DNA of 64,000 bases, taken from the NCBI GenBank assembly GCA_021153265.1, contig JAGKTU010000001.1, forward strand, positions 12,901-76,900, read 5' to 3'. The translations under genes were made by a program, and so were the position numbers. The notes under the pieces were generated by a model, which was not told where the DNA came from, searched no databases, and worked only from the letters and a program-made list of their open reading frames with translations. Shown piece after piece: positions 1-9,394 of the stretch. Within the stretch, counting starts at the first letter, position 1, and each line of letters opens with the position of its first letter. The DNA comes from Clostridia bacterium (lineage in GTDB: Bacteria > Bacillota > Clostridia > Oscillospirales > Oscillospiraceae).

Positions 1-1917
1 GAATGGGCTACCGAAAAAGGTGCTACCCACTACACCCACTGGTTCCAGCCTATGACCGGAATTACCGCAGAGAAGCATGACTCCTTCATCTCCCCCACCG
101 GCGACGGTCGGGTGATCATGGAGTTCTCCGGCAAGGAGCTGGTCCGAGGCGAGCCTGATGCCTCCTCCTTCCCTTCCGGCGGCCTGAGAGCCACCTTTGA
201 GGCCCGCGGCTACACCGCATGGGATCCCACCTCCGCCGCTTTCGTCAAAGACGGCAGTTTGTACATCCCCACCTGCTTCTTCTCTTATACCGGAGAAGCT
301 CTGGACAAGAAGACTCCTCTGCTGCGCTCTATCGACGAAGTTTCCCGGGAAGCAGTCAGAATTCTGCGGCTCTTCGGCGACACGGAAACTAAGCGGATCA
401 TCCCCTCCGTTGGCGCGGAGCAGGAATATTTCCTGCTGCCCAAAGACCTGTATGCTCAGAGAGAAGACCTGCGGCTCACCGGCCGCACCCTCTTCGGCGC
501 AGCACCTCCCAAGGGACAGGAACTGGATGATCACTACTTCGGCACCATCCGTACCCGTGTCTCCGCTTTCATGAAGGATCTTGATGAACAGCTGTGGCGG
601 CTGGGCATCCTGTCAAAGACCAAGCACAACGAAGGCGCACCCTGTCAGCATGAGCTGGCTCCTATTTACACCGACGCCAACACCGCCTGCGACGACAACC
701 AGATGATCATGCTGACCATGAAAAAGTGCGCCGCCAAGCATAATCTGGTATGTCTGCTCCACGAAAAGCCTTTCGCAGGCATCAGCGGCTCCGGCAAGCA
801 CAACAACTGGTCTTTGGCCACCGACACCGGCAAGAATCTGTTCAGCCCCGGCAAGACCCCCTATCAGAACGCCCGTTTCCTGCTGTTTCTGGCGGCATTT
901 ATCAAGGGCGTGGACGAATATCAGGATCTTCTTCGCTGCACTGTAGCTTCCGCCGGTAACGATCACCGTCTGGGCGCCAACGAAGCGCCTCCTGCCATTA
1001 TTTCCATCTTCCTGGGCGATGAACTGAATGCCATCGTCAAGTCTATCGTGGAAGGCACGGACTATGAAAACCCGGAAAAGAGTAACCTTCGCATTGGCGT
1101 GGACGTTCTGCCCACCATCCGCAAAGACACCACCGACCGCAACCGCACCTCTCCCCTGGCTTTTACCGGCAACAAGTTTGAATTCCGTATGCTGGGTTCT
1201 TCTCAGTCCGTTTCCAGCCCCAATGTGGTGCTCAATACCATCATGGCAGAAGAGCTGGGTCAATTTGCCGACATTCTGGAGCAGGCGGAAGATTTTGATT
1301 CTGCACTGCATGATCTGGTATGCAAGGCATTCACACAGCACCAGCGGATCATCTTTGACGGCAACGGTTACAGTGAAGAATGGAAAGAAGAGGCAGCCCG
1401 ACGGGGATTAAGCAATCTGCCCTCCACCGCCGAATGCCTGCCCACCTATGTTTCCGAGAAGAATATCGATCTGGTGACTCGGCACGGCATCTTCACCGAG
1501 AACGAATTCAAGGCAAGACACGCCATCTATCTGGAGGCATATAACAAAGTTGTCAGCATCGAAGCCCGAACCATGGTGGATATGGCCATCCATCAGATTC
1601 TCCCGGCTGCCATGCACTACACAAGAGATCTTTGTCAAAGTGTGAGCAGCAAGCAGGCTGTGGGTGCTTCCTGTAGGGCAGAATCCAGTCTGGTTAGGCA
1701 GATCTCTCAGGCCAGCGATGCACTGTACGATGCTATTGAGGCATTGAAGGCCGCATTGAGTTCTGTGCCTGCAAGTGCAGCGCAGGCAAGCAGCTACTAT
1801 CACGATGCAGTGATCCCCTGCATGACCAATTTGAGAACCCATGCAGATGCACTGGAGATGCTCACCGACAAATCCTACTGGCCTTATCCGACATATTCCG
1901 ATCTGCTGTTCTACTAA
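1..1917 (+). CDS. glnN: Glutamine synthetase type III (5' truncated)
   Basis: ATP-dependent ligation of ammonia to glutamate, the main ammonia assimilation step in the cytoplasm. The reading frame is open from the first base of the window, so the start lies upstream; the ATG at 52 is internal. The truncated protein still has about 638 residues, in keeping with the roughly 700-residue GSIII family and far longer than GSI. Visible GSIII hallmarks are THWFQPMTG at the very start, the GAEQEYFL glutamate-binding segment, [14 protein letters not shown], and the ATP-site segment SGKHNNWS followed by [14 protein letters not shown]. The gene stands alone and ends in a strong terminator. Function is secure; the N-terminus is missing. 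Confidence 0.96.
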   Translation, partial: EWATEKGATHYTHWFQPMTGITAEKHDSFISPTGDGRVIMEFSGKELVRGEPDASSFPSGGLRATFEARGYTAWDPTSAAFVKDGSLYIPTCFFSYTGEALDKKTPLLRSIDEVSREAVRILRLFGDTETKRIIPSVGAEQEYFLLPKDLYAQREDLRLTGRTLFGAAPPKGQELDDHYFGTIRTRVSAFMKDLDEQLWRLGILSKTKHNEGAPCQHELAPIYTDANTACDDNQMIMLTMKKCAAKHNLVCLLHEKPFAGISGSGKHNNWSLATDTGKNLFSPGKTPYQNARFLLFLAAFIKGVDEYQDLLRCTVASAGNDHRLGANEAPPAIISIFLGDELNAIVKSIVEGTDYENPEKSNLRIGVDVLPTIRKDTTDRNRTSPLAFTGNKFEFRMLGSSQSVSSPNVVLNTIMAEELGQFADILEQAEDFDSALHDLVCKAFTQHQRIIFDGNGYSEEWKEEAARRGLSNLPSTAECLPTYVSEKNIDLVTRHGIFTENEFKARHAIYLEAYNKVVSIEARTMVDMAIHQILPAAMHYTRDLCQSVSSKQAVGASCRAESSLVRQISQASDALYDAIEALKAALSSVPASAAQASSYYHDAVIPCMTNLRTHADALEMLTDKSYWPYPTYSDLLFY

Positions 1918-1921
1918 GCAC

Positions 1922-1957
1922 AAAAAGACCGAACCCAGTTGGGTTCGGTCTTTTTTT
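1922..1957 (+). terminator. Rho-independent terminator of glnN
   Basis: A perfect 15-bp stem (1922-1936 with 1941-1955) around the tetraloop AGTT, ending in a T-run. It begins just after the glnN stop. Because the stem starts with five A residues, it can also work on the minus strand for the convergent Na/Pi cotransporter gene. Confidence 0.93.
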
Positions 1958-1966
1958 ACTTTCAGC

Positions 1967-3796
1967 TTACTGCACAGCCTTCAGTTCAGTGATATACTGC
2001 TCGCGGCGGCGGTTGCGCTCATTGCGGTAGTACTCATCGTTACCGGAGTGGATCTCACGAAGGTAATCATAGTGATTGTGCAGGATTGCCTCGTTGTTAC
2101 GTGCCAGCATCATAACAGCCACAGCGGAGCAATGGTCGGATGCGCGCTCCAGATGGGTCAGGGCTTCCATGAACACCAGACCGGAGCTGATGGAGCAGGC
2201 ACCGGACTTCAGGCGCTTGGTATGGCGGTCCCGGAGGATCATAACCATATCGTCGATGGTCTCCTCCAGAGGCTCGATCTGCTTTGCCTTGTCGTTATCG
2301 TTGGCAGAGAATGCGTCCACAGTGATGGAGATAATCTCGTTCACGGCATCACAGAGGATGGACATTTCCTTCTTTGCGGAATCGGAGAAAGCACAGCTAT
2401 CGTTGTGCATCCGCTCGGACAGTTCCACCAGATTGGTGGCATAGTCGCCGATACGCTCGAAGCTGGGGACAGTCTGCAGAAGCATATCCACCTGACGGTC
2501 ATCCAGCTCAGTCTCAACAGCCTTGCTCAGGCCAATGAGGAAGCGGTCGGAACGGTCGGCAAACTCATCCAGAGATGTCTCGTCTGCATCGATTTCGGAA
2601 AAATCGGTATCGTCATAGTTCAGCAGGATGCCGCAGCACTTGGCGAAGTTCTCCTTGGCGATCCGGCCCATAGCGGCAACAGCCTTGGTGGCCTCAGCCA
2701 CAGCAACGGCAGGAGAAATATACAGCTTCTCGTCCAGAGTGTGCAGTTCGGGATGACGGGGTGCCTTCTCCTTCTCCTCCTTGACGAAGAGCATGGACAG
2801 CTTGACCATGCCGCCGGCAAAGGGAATCAAAATAAAGGCGGTAAGCAGGTTGAAGATGGTCTGGAAGTTTGCAATCACGCCGCTGTCGGCAGTCATCTGC
2901 CAGAAAGATTCACCCCAGATGTTGTTGGCCTGCAGGATAGACATGACGATCATGAACAGGATGGTACCGATGGTGTTAAACAGGATGTGGACCACGCCGG
3001 TACGCTTGGCATCCTTGGAAGAGCCGATGGAACAAACCATGGCGGTGGTAACACAGGTGCCGAGGTTGATGCCCATGATGATAGGATAGGCCATGGCAAA
3101 GGTCACCACAACGGTATCGGGGTTGGTCTGTGCAGCAACTGCAGTAGCCGTCGCAACCGTCTGCAGCATACCGACCGTTGCGGAAGAGCTCTGAACGATG
3201 ACGGTCAGAACCAGACCGAACAGAATGCCAAGAATGGGGTTGCTCAGATAGCCAAGGAAGGATTCAAACACACTGGTACCGATCAGAGGCTTGACGCCGT
3301 CGGTCATCAGATTCAAGCCAATGAACAGCACACCAAAACCAATGCAGATATCGCCGATGGGCTTGGCCTTCTTGCGCTTGACGAACATCACCAAAATGAT
3401 GCCGATGACCAGCGCAATGGGAGCAAGGGTATCGGTGTCAAACAGCCACAGGAAGAAGCTGCCGTCGGACTCAACGGAACCCAGACGGATGATCTGAGCG
3501 GTGATGGTGGTACCGATGTTGGCACCCATGACGACGGAGACGGCCTGCTTCAGATTCAGCACGCCGGCACCGATCAAAGCGACGGTCAGAACGATGGTTG
3601 CAGTGGAACTCTGGATCACGGCGGTGACCAGCGCACCGGTAAGGACGCCCATGACCACATTGCCGGTAACCTTCTCCAGAACCCGTTTCAGGGCAGCGCC
3701 GGAACTGTTCTTCAGGCCGTCACCCATGACCTCGATACCGTAGAGGAACATGGCCAGACCGCCCAGCAGCTGGATGATTGCACTAACGATTGTCAT
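1967..3796 (-). CDS. Na/Pi cotransporter family protein with C-terminal PhoU-like domain
   Basis: Predicted sodium-coupled phosphate importer in the inner membrane (NptA/YjbB-type, COG1283). 609 residues. The N-terminal ~340 residues hold two Na_Pi_cotrans repeats, each with the QSS signature (TAVIQSSTATIVL and TVIVQSSSATVG) in re-entrant loops, plus GANIGTT and GINLGTCVTT. The C-terminal ~220 residues are a soluble helical PhoU-like domain, the usual fusion in Firmicutes. The ATG at 3796 follows AGGAG with 8-nt spacing. It is a single gene convergent with glnN; a TATAAT lies upstream at 3847-3852 (minus) but I see no good -35. No Pho-box is evident. Confidence 0.93.
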   Translation of the reverse strand: MTIVSAIIQLLGGLAMFLYGIEVMGDGLKNSSGAALKRVLEKVTGNVVMGVLTGALVTAVIQSSTATIVLTVALIGAGVLNLKQAVSVVMGANIGTTITAQIIRLGSVESDGSFFLWLFDTDTLAPIALVIGIILVMFVKRKKAKPIGDICIGFGVLFIGLNLMTDGVKPLIGTSVFESFLGYLSNPILGILFGLVLTVIVQSSSATVGMLQTVATATAVAAQTNPDTVVVTFAMAYPIIMGINLGTCVTTAMVCSIGSSKDAKRTGVVHILFNTIGTILFMIVMSILQANNIWGESFWQMTADSGVIANFQTIFNLLTAFILIPFAGGMVKLSMLFVKEEKEKAPRHPELHTLDEKLYISPAVAVAEATKAVAAMGRIAKENFAKCCGILLNYDDTDFSEIDADETSLDEFADRSDRFLIGLSKAVETELDDRQVDMLLQTVPSFERIGDYATNLVELSERMHNDSCAFSDSAKKEMSILCDAVNEIISITVDAFSANDNDKAKQIEPLEETIDDMVMILRDRHTKRLKSGACSISSGLVFMEALTHLERASDHCSAVAVMMLARNNEAILHNHYDYLREIHSGNDEYYRNERNRRREQYITELKAVQ

Positions 3797-3934
3797 AATA
3801 GACTCTCCTGTATTCTTTGTCTAAGCCCACTTTGGGGTATAGAAACATTATAAGAAATTTCCGTGAAAAAGTATAGTAATCAGAATACGAATATTTTTAC
3901 AAAATTCGTGCCGAAATTTTGTAGAACTCACCGA

Positions 3935-4372
3935 TTACGTTCCGGTGGAGCCGAAGCCGCCCTGCCCTCTTACTGTATCAGACAGTTCATCCGTCACTGT
4001 GAAGCCCGGTGTAAAGACCGGCATGATGAGAATCTGGGCCACACGCTCGCCGGGGATGACGGTCTGGGGGCGGCTGCCGTGATTATGGAGCATAACCATG
4101 ATCTCACCCCGGTAGTCGCTATCGATGACGCCGACCTTATTTGCAGGAGCTAAATCACGCTTGACACCCATGCTGCTGCGGGCGAAAACAAGACCTACAC
4201 AGCCAAAGGGGATCTCCATGGACACGCCGGTGAGGATCTTGGCAGTCTCGCCGGGTTGGATAGTAACTTCGCTGTCCATGCAGGCGTAGAGATCAGCGCC
4301 AGCAGCACCGGAAGTGCCGTAAGTGGGCATCTGTGCGCCCTCGCGGAGCAATTTGATTCGGATCTTTTCCAT
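3935..4372 (-). CDS. dut: dUTP diphosphatase
   Basis: Hydrolyses dUTP to dUMP and pyrophosphate, keeping uracil out of DNA and feeding thymidylate synthesis. 145 residues, the normal trimeric dUTPase size. All five motifs are present: AGADLYA (24-30), ARSSMG (65-70), GVIDSDYRGEI (82-92, with catalytic Asp and Tyr), GERVAQILI (109-117) and the C-terminal arm RGQGGFGSTG (135-144). The start overlaps the nrdG stop as TAATG, so the two are translationally coupled. Last gene of the PAP2-nrdG-dut operon; thyA and folA of the same pathway lie 50 kb away in the window. Confidence 0.96.
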   Translation of the reverse strand: MEKIRIKLLREGAQMPTYGTSGAAGADLYACMDSEVTIQPGETAKILTGVSMEIPFGCVGLVFARSSMGVKRDLAPANKVGVIDSDYRGEIMVMLHNHGSRPQTVIPGERVAQILIMPVFTPGFTVTDELSDTVRGQGGFGSTGT

Positions 4373-4920
4373 TATTTCATTCCCTTTCTATCACCCTGCC
4401 AGTCCTGCCAGAGTACGATACTGCCGGATGCCAGCGATGCCGGCACATCAATCAGCCGCTGATTTTCAGACCCGCGGAAGCGAAGAGACAAATTCTTCTT
4501 GGACATGATGAAGGGGCCGTCCACCAGAACATCAAGATAGCTTAAGAATTCCTTGGTAATCTCCCAGTCGCCAAGGCGTCCGGAGAGGATGTCCCGGTCA
4601 AACAGGTATCCGGAAAATGCCCAGATGCTCTTTTCGGGGTATTTCGCCTTGATCTGCCGAAGCAAATCCACAATGGCAGGCTGGTTCTGAGGTTCAAACG
4701 GTTCGCCGCCCAACAGAGTCAAGCCACGGATATAGGCAGGTTTCAGCATTTCGAGGATCGAGTCTATGGTATCGTGGGTAAAGGGTTCACCATAGTTAAA
4801 ATCCCATGCCACCTCATTAAAACATCCCGGGCAGCGGTGGGTACAGCCGGAGACGAACAGGCTGACCCGAACACCGGGGCCATTGGCAATATCACAGTTT
4901 TTAATGGTTGCGTAATTCAC
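4372..4920 (-). CDS. nrdG: Anaerobic ribonucleoside-triphosphate reductase activating protein
   Basis: Radical-SAM enzyme that makes the glycyl radical on class III ribonucleotide reductase NrdD, allowing deoxynucleotide synthesis without oxygen. 182 residues; the cluster motif is CTHRCPGC (Cys26, Cys30, Cys33; CX3CX2C), followed by the SAM-site segment LLGGEPFEP. Start codon is GTG at 4918-4920, preceded by GGAGG at 6-nt spacing; the N-terminus MNYATIKNCDIANGPGVR is typical of the family. It overlaps the PAP2 gene by 20 bases and dut by one. nrdD itself is not adjacent or elsewhere in this window. Confidence 0.95.
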   Translation of the reverse strand: MNYATIKNCDIANGPGVRVSLFVSGCTHRCPGCFNEVAWDFNYGEPFTHDTIDSILEMLKPAYIRGLTLLGGEPFEPQNQPAIVDLLRQIKAKYPEKSIWAFSGYLFDRDILSGRLGDWEITKEFLSYLDVLVDGPFIMSKKNLSLRFRGSENQRLIDVPASLASGSIVLWQDWQGDRKGMK

Positions 4921-5842
4921 TTTGTGCCTCCATATTTTTTCCTAATTTTGAAAACCACCGGAAAGTCATGGGCCATACCATGCCGGCCACCACCACGATG
5001 AGGAAATACCGCACCGCCCGGGCTGCCATATGTCCGGCAAAAAGCGCATCCAAGGGAGCGCGAAGCCCCTCTTTCACAGCAAGGACAAGGCCAAGTCCCA
5101 GCACTACTTTCAAAAGCTGCGCCCACCAGACCGCTTTCTCCGGGAAGCGGATGTACTTCTTCTCCCCTACATACACAATGGCAACACCGGTGAGAGAGCC
5201 GATCATGGTGTAAGCATTTTTCACGCCGGACCGGAGATTGTTTGCATCGATGTCTGACGGGAAGGGGTAAAGCTGCACAAACAGCATAAGCCCCACCGCC
5301 ATGGCGATCATACCGGCCAGCAGCGCTTTCATACCCGATGCGTGATCGGAAAGGGTTACTTTTTTCAGCAGGAGCACCAGGATCACCGCGATGACCGCGG
5401 ACACCAGCACATCCTGAGGGGTATGGACGCCGATGTACATCCGGGAAAAAGCCACCAGTGTTGCCAGAGCGATGCACACAATCCTGGTCCACCGCTTCTT
5501 GGCGCCGGCAGCAATGGCGCCGAAGGTTCCCACCGCCATCTGGGTGTGTCCACTGGGGAAGCTGTACCCGGAGGCGGCTTCCCTGGCCTGTTCCAGAATG
5601 GTAAAATCCGGGTCTATGACCCAAGGGCGGGGAATCCGGAACCAGAGCTTCAGAAATTGATTGACCATGGTGCCAATGAAGCCCACGGACATAAGATAAT
5701 AACCCTTTCGCTTGTCCACGCACCAGAAAAACACCAGCGCAAGGGCAAGAAAGGCGGTTTCTTCACCCAGCATGGTGATCATAAGCATAATTTCATTGAG
5801 GATGGGCAGGCGGATGCCCTCCAGCCAGTACAGTATCTGCAT
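4901..5842 (-). CDS. PAP2-family membrane phosphatase
   Basis: Membrane phosphatase of the PAP2 superfamily; substrate is probably a lipid phosphate or undecaprenyl diphosphate, but the sequence does not settle this. 313 residues with several transmembrane helices and all three active-site motifs: KLWFRIPRP (Lys65...Arg72-Pro73), PSGHT (96-100) and SRMYIGVHTPQD (Ser133-Arg134, His140, Asp144). The ATG at 5842 is chosen over an upstream in-frame start because AGGAGG lies just before it. First gene of the operon with nrdG and dut. The ~150 residues after the PAP2 core are hydrophobic and not assigned. Confidence 0.88.
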   Translation of the reverse strand: MQILYWLEGIRLPILNEIMLMITMLGEETAFLALALVFFWCVDKRKGYYLMSVGFIGTMVNQFLKLWFRIPRPWVIDPDFTILEQAREAASGYSFPSGHTQMAVGTFGAIAAGAKKRWTRIVCIALATLVAFSRMYIGVHTPQDVLVSAVIAVILVLLLKKVTLSDHASGMKALLAGMIAMAVGLMLFVQLYPFPSDIDANNLRSGVKNAYTMIGSLTGVAIVYVGEKKYIRFPEKAVWWAQLLKVVLGLGLVLAVKEGLRAPLDALFAGHMAARAVRYFLIVVVAGMVWPMTFRWFSKLGKNMEAQSELRNH

Positions 5843-5866
5843 AACTCGCCTCCTGTTGTTTTTATC

Positions 5867-5872
5867 AGTATA
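5867..5872 (-). promoter_or_regulatory. Extended -10 promoter of the PAP2-nrdG-dut operon
   Basis: On the minus strand TATACT is preceded by TGG, an extended -10 element, 25 nt upstream of the PAP2 start. No convincing -35 is seen, which fits an extended -10 promoter. Confidence 0.45.
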
Positions 5873-5899
5873 CCACAACTGCCCGGAAATTTCCACATA

Positions 5900-5930
5900 A
5901 AATGACCGCCACTTTTTTCGTGGCGGTCAT
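5900..5930 (-). terminator. Terminator of the AI-2E family transporter gene
   Basis: Perfect 11-bp stem ATGACCGCCAC (5902-5912) with its complement at 5920-5930 and a 7-nt loop. Reading the minus strand, the stem is followed by a short T-run. It lies 4 bases after the transporter stop. Confidence 0.8.
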
Positions 5931-5934
5931 CGTC

Positions 5935-7152
5935 TTATTTCTTGGATTTCGGCGGTGGTGCTTCCCGTTCACCGAAGGTTTCTTTATAGTCGGTCCACAG
6001 GTCCAATTGGCAATTCTTCTCAAGGCCACGGTAAATCAGCTTTCTCGCCACATCATAGAGCACTGCGAAGAAAGGTACACAGACCACCATGCCCACAAGG
6101 CCAAACAAGCCGCCAAACAGAATGATGGAAAACAGCACCCAGAAGCTGGGCAGTCCGGTACGGTCACCCAGAATGGCAGGGCCGATGACGTTGCCGTCCA
6201 ACTGCTGCAGTCCCAGCACGAACAGCGCAAACCAGAATGCCTTGACGGGACTGTCGATCATGATCAGCAGGATGGATGGGACCGCGCCGATAAAGGGGCC
6301 GAAGAAAGGAATCACATTGGTCACGCCCACAATTGCGGAAATCAGCAGAGGATTGGGGAAACGGAAGATCAGACAGCCGATGTAGCAAAGGACGCCGATA
6401 ATGGCCGAATCCACGATCTTACCATCGATAAAGCCGCCGAACATCTGATCCACGAACTTGAGTTCTTTCAGCACCATGTCTGCCCACTTGGGTTTCAGTA
6501 CACTGCGGATCACCATGACACCCTGCTTGGCAAAGCGCTTCCGGCTGGCAAGCAGATACACCGCCACAATGATACCAATGAGGAAGTTCTTCAGGAACAT
6601 CAGAATCTTCCACACACTCATGCCCACACCGCTGACAATGTCAGACACATAGGGAACCAGATTTTGCGATGCCCATACATCCAAATCGTTATAAACGGTC
6701 TGATAGGTGGTGTGGAAATAGGAGGTTAGATTTTCATTACCGCCCAGAGTACGCGACACCCAGCCGGAAATCTGCTCCGCCCGGTCGGGAAGGGAGATCC
6801 AGATGGCTCGAATGCTCCGATACAGTTCCGGTGCGATCATGATGATCAGAGCATAAACCACAAGCAGACCGGTGATCATGCTGAATAACACGGCGAGGGT
6901 TTCACCCAGTTTCCGCAGCTTGTTCGGCAGCCATTTGACCAGATATTTCTCGTAATAATTACACACCGGTCGCAGCAGATACGCAATCACGCCGCCGTAA
7001 ACAAAAGGCGACAGAATACCCATCACTTTGTCTACTACATCGGTAATCCCCTGAATTCGGTACAGCAGGAAAAAGAAAATCACACTTAGGCTGATGGCAC
7101 CAAAACCTGCTATCATACCATACAGATAGGGAGATTTTTTGAAATTTTTCAC
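5935..7152 (-). CDS. AI-2E family transporter (PerM-like permease)
   Basis: Polytopic membrane protein of the UPF0118/AI-2E family, whose members include the E. coli autoinducer-2 exporter TqsA, Na+/H+ antiporters and PerM; the real substrate cannot be read from sequence. About 405 residues with helices grouped at the N-terminus, a middle soluble segment, and the conserved C-terminal block NPLLISAIVGVTNVIPFFGP with GNVIGPAILGDRTGLPSFWV. I prefer the GTG at 7152, which has GAGGTG at 6-nt spacing. The in-frame ATG at 7179 has no ribosome site and lies only about 10 nt from a -10 element. Single gene with its own terminator. Confidence 0.85.
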   Translation of the reverse strand: MKNFKKSPYLYGMIAGFGAISLSVIFFFLLYRIQGITDVVDKVMGILSPFVYGGVIAYLLRPVCNYYEKYLVKWLPNKLRKLGETLAVLFSMITGLLVVYALIIMIAPELYRSIRAIWISLPDRAEQISGWVSRTLGGNENLTSYFHTTYQTVYNDLDVWASQNLVPYVSDIVSGVGMSVWKILMFLKNFLIGIIVAVYLLASRKRFAKQGVMVIRSVLKPKWADMVLKELKFVDQMFGGFIDGKIVDSAIIGVLCYIGCLIFRFPNPLLISAIVGVTNVIPFFGPFIGAVPSILLIMIDSPVKAFWFALFVLGLQQLDGNVIGPAILGDRTGLPSFWVLFSIILFGGLFGLVGMVVCVPFFAVLYDVARKLIYRGLEKNCQLDLWTDYKETFGEREAPPPKSKK

Positions 7153-7188
7153 GATCTTCACCTCTTTCTCTATATCCATTCTATTGTA

Positions 7189-7197
7189 AGTATACCA
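7189..7197 (-). promoter_or_regulatory. Extended -10 promoter of the AI-2E transporter gene
   Basis: TATACT preceded by TGG on the minus strand, the same TGGTATACT extended -10 as found before the PAP2 operon. It argues for the downstream GTG start of the transporter. Confidence 0.5.
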
Positions 7198-7318
7198 TTG
7201 GTTGAATTGCCTTGTATGAACAAATTATGAATTAGTCGTAATTAACCAAATCTTAATTTTCCGCTGACATGGTCACGAAGTCTTTACAATTCCCATGGTT
7301 TGGATGCCCATTCCGGAC

Positions 7319-7347
7319 TTGCCATTTTCTCACGGATTGGATATAAT
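7319..7347 (+). promoter_or_regulatory. Sigma-A promoter of the TIGR04255-yugP operon
   Basis: TTGCCA (7319-7324), 17-bp spacer, TATAAT (7342-7347), 40 nt before the start. A second element, CATACTGTA at 7362-7370, resembles a sigma-E/sigma-K -10 box. Confidence 0.75.
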
Positions 7348-7386
7348 AGATTGAAACATGACATACTGTAGAAACGAGGGTTTGCT

Positions 7387-8172
7387 ATGCTTTCTCATGA
7401 TGACCGCTGTATTTATCGACACGCTCCGCTGGTGGAGGTAATTTGTCAGCTTCGTTTTCCGGAAATCTTATCCATCGAAGCCAAGGTACCTGCGGATTTT
7501 CAGGATGCCATCCGGGCAGAATTTCCCCGATACACCCGTCGTCAGGATTCCATGCCGCCCAAGATCACCGGCGCACCGGGTAATCTGTCGGTAGCCAGCC
7601 AGCAGACCGTCACCAATCATCAGTTTGCTTCCGCCGACGGAGCCTGGCGCGTGAATCTGACCAGCAGGTTCATCTCCCTAACCTGTAACCGCTACACCAG
7701 CTGGGAGGACTTCGCCAAGAAGCTGGATAAGCCTCTGGCGGCATTTATTCGCATTTACCAGCCTGCTTTTTACGAGCGCGTGGGTCTGCGGTATCTGAAT
7801 ATCATCTCGAGAGCCCAGCTGGAGCTTGCAGACGTTCCATTCCGGGAGCTGATCAGTCCCTGCTATCTGGGTCCCCTTAGCGAAGAGGATGTGAGCGAAG
7901 CCGCATCCACCCGTTGCAGCATCGACTGTGACTTAGGACTCCGGGGCGGCTGCCGGGTAAAGATCCACGCAGGTCCCGGTATGGTCAAGCGGAATGGTCA
8001 GGAGGACAAGGAAGTCAAGTTTATCTTTGATCAGGATCTGTACATGCCCGGTCAGGTTCCCATCAATCTCTCTGCCGGGGCGCTGCAGACTCTGCACAGC
8101 CAGGCATTTGCCATCTTTCGGGGCGCTATCCGCAACATGCTGCACGAGGCCTTTGAACCTGAGGAAATTTAA
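7387..8172 (+). CDS. TIGR04255 family protein
   Basis: Uncharacterised soluble protein of 261 residues. The opening HAPLVEVICQLRFPE matches the start of the TIGR04255 family, which has no agreed biochemical role and is often seen near toxin-antitoxin or defence loci. No transmembrane helix or catalytic motif is obvious. The ATG at 7387 has GAGGG at 6-nt spacing. It is followed after 11 nt by the yugP-like peptidase and then the HD hydrolase, so it heads a three-gene operon ending at the terminator at 9364. Confidence 0.7.
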   Translation: MLSHDDRCIYRHAPLVEVICQLRFPEILSIEAKVPADFQDAIRAEFPRYTRRQDSMPPKITGAPGNLSVASQQTVTNHQFASADGAWRVNLTSRFISLTCNRYTSWEDFAKKLDKPLAAFIRIYQPAFYERVGLRYLNIISRAQLELADVPFRELISPCYLGPLSEEDVSEAASTRCSIDCDLGLRGGCRVKIHAGPGMVKRNGQEDKEVKFIFDQDLYMPGQVPINLSAGALQTLHSQAFAIFRGAIRNMLHEAFEPEEI

Positions 8173-8183
8173 GGAGGTAGACT

Positions 8184-8903
8184 ATGCTGCCCTTTTATTA
8201 CTATGGATTTGACTGGACATATCTTACGTTGGTACTGCCCTGTCTGATTTTTGCCATGATTGCCAGCAGTAATGTTAACAGCACCTTCAAAAAGTACTCC
8301 AAACAGCTCTCCAGACGGCACATCACCGGCGCGGAAGCCGCCCAGAGGGTGCTGCATGCAAACGGTGTTTACGGCGTACGCATTGAGCGGATTGCAGGCA
8401 ACTTAACCGACCACTTTGACCCCAAGGCCAATGTGATCCGGTTGTCTGACCCTGTATACAACTCCACTTCCACCGCCGCCATCGGTGTTGCCTGCCACGA
8501 GGCCGGTCACGCGGTGCAGTACGCCGTTGGCTACTCCCCCATGAAACTCCGGGCTGCCATCATTCCCATGACCAATCTGGGTTCCAAACTGGCATTTCCA
8601 CTGATTCTGGTGGGACTTCTGCTTGGTTCGCTGGGTGAGATCTCCATGTTGTTCATTTATCTGGGCATTGCGGCATTCGGATTATCCTTCGTGTTCCAGA
8701 TTGTAACCCTGCCGGTGGAATTTAACGCAAGCCGCAGAGCAATCAAAGCAATCGAAGAGGGCGGAATTTTGACGGAAGAGGAGCAGCGGGGTGCAAAGAA
8801 GACCCTGACTGCCGCTGCCATGACTTACGTTGCCGCCACCGCTACGGCTCTGGCTCAGCTTCTGCGGCTGATCCTGATCTACGGACGGCGGAGGAGGGAT
8901 TGA
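8184..8903 (+). CDS. Membrane zinc metallopeptidase, YugP-like
   Basis: Integral-membrane peptidase of the neutral zinc peptidase family (Zn_peptidase_2, B. subtilis YugP). 239 residues: one N-terminal helix, the zinc-binding HEAGH motif at about residues 110-114 (AIGVACHEAGHAVQYAVGY), two central helices, the conserved LPVEFNASRRA segment that probably supplies a further ligand, and a C-terminal hydrophobic stretch. Length and layout match the family. AGGAGG precedes the ATG. Physiological substrate unknown. The stop overlaps the start region of the HD gene. Confidence 0.9.
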   Translation: MLPFYYYGFDWTYLTLVLPCLIFAMIASSNVNSTFKKYSKQLSRRHITGAEAAQRVLHANGVYGVRIERIAGNLTDHFDPKANVIRLSDPVYNSTSTAAIGVACHEAGHAVQYAVGYSPMKLRAAIIPMTNLGSKLAFPLILVGLLLGSLGEISMLFIYLGIAAFGLSFVFQIVTLPVEFNASRRAIKAIEEGGILTEEEQRGAKKTLTAAAMTYVAATATALAQLLRLILIYGRRRRD

Positions 8904-8905
8904 GT

Positions 8906-9343
8906 ATGATCTACACGCCGCTGACCAACCGGGCTCTGAAGGTCGCCTATCAAGCCCATCACGGACAGGTGGATTACAACGGAATCCCCTATATCTTCCA
9001 CCCCATTCATATGGCTGAGCAGATGGATGACGAAATTTCCTGCTGCGTAGCACTGCTGCACGATGTGGCGGAAGATACGGATGTGACCATAGAAGAATTG
9101 GCACGGATTTTTCCAAAAGAAGTCATCGATCCGCTGAAACTGCTGACTCACGAAAAACACGTTAACTATTTTGACTACGTCCGAGCGATCAAAGGTGATC
9201 CCATCGCCGTGAAGGTAAAGCTTGCGGACTTAAGCCACAACTCGGATCAAACAAGATGTGTCGGAGCTGGGCTAAGCGAAGAGAAACTGCTGTATTGGCA
9301 GGATAAATATGGAAAAGCCACAAAAATTCTGACCGAAGATTGA
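8906..9343 (+). CDS. HD-domain phosphohydrolase (RelA/SpoT-type HD)
   Basis: Small stand-alone HD protein of 145 residues. It carries the metal-dependent hydrolase signature of (p)ppGpp-hydrolase domains: YIFHPIHMAEQM with a first His, then ALLHDVAEDTD (the HD pair followed by ED) and later KLADLSHNSD. There is no synthetase or TGS/ACT domain, so it could degrade (p)ppGpp (Mesh1-like) or act on another nucleotide. The ATG at 8906 follows GAGGAGGG at 7 nt; a TTG at 8900 is in frame but less likely. Overlap with yugP suggests coupling. Confidence 0.85.
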   Translation: MIYTPLTNRALKVAYQAHHGQVDYNGIPYIFHPIHMAEQMDDEISCCVALLHDVAEDTDVTIEELARIFPKEVIDPLKLLTHEKHVNYFDYVRAIKGDPIAVKVKLADLSHNSDQTRCVGAGLSEEKLLYWQDKYGKATKILTED

Positions 9344-9363
9344 GCCATATCACCAAATTTTTT

Positions 9364-9394
9364 CCGCCCCGGTATTGACATCCGGGGCGGTTTT
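9364..9394 (+). terminator. Terminator of the yugP-HD operon, overlapping the next promoter
   Basis: Nine-bp GC stem CCGCCCCGG (9364-9372) with its complement at 9382-9390, loop TATTGACAT, then TTTT. The loop contains the -35 box of the next promoter. Confidence 0.85.

Noticed and set aside
1841..3853. 670-residue plus-strand open frame opposite the Na/Pi cotransporter
   Set aside because: It is the antisense of a clear family member, rich in His/Gln/Asp with no domain. Long antisense frames recur opposite polC, glnS and YfhO as a codon-bias effect.
3898..3923. Hairpin TACAAAATT/AATTTTGTA after dut as a terminator
   Set aside because: AT-only stem, and the minus strand continues into A residues rather than T. 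Not a standard terminator; mentioned only as a possible dyad.
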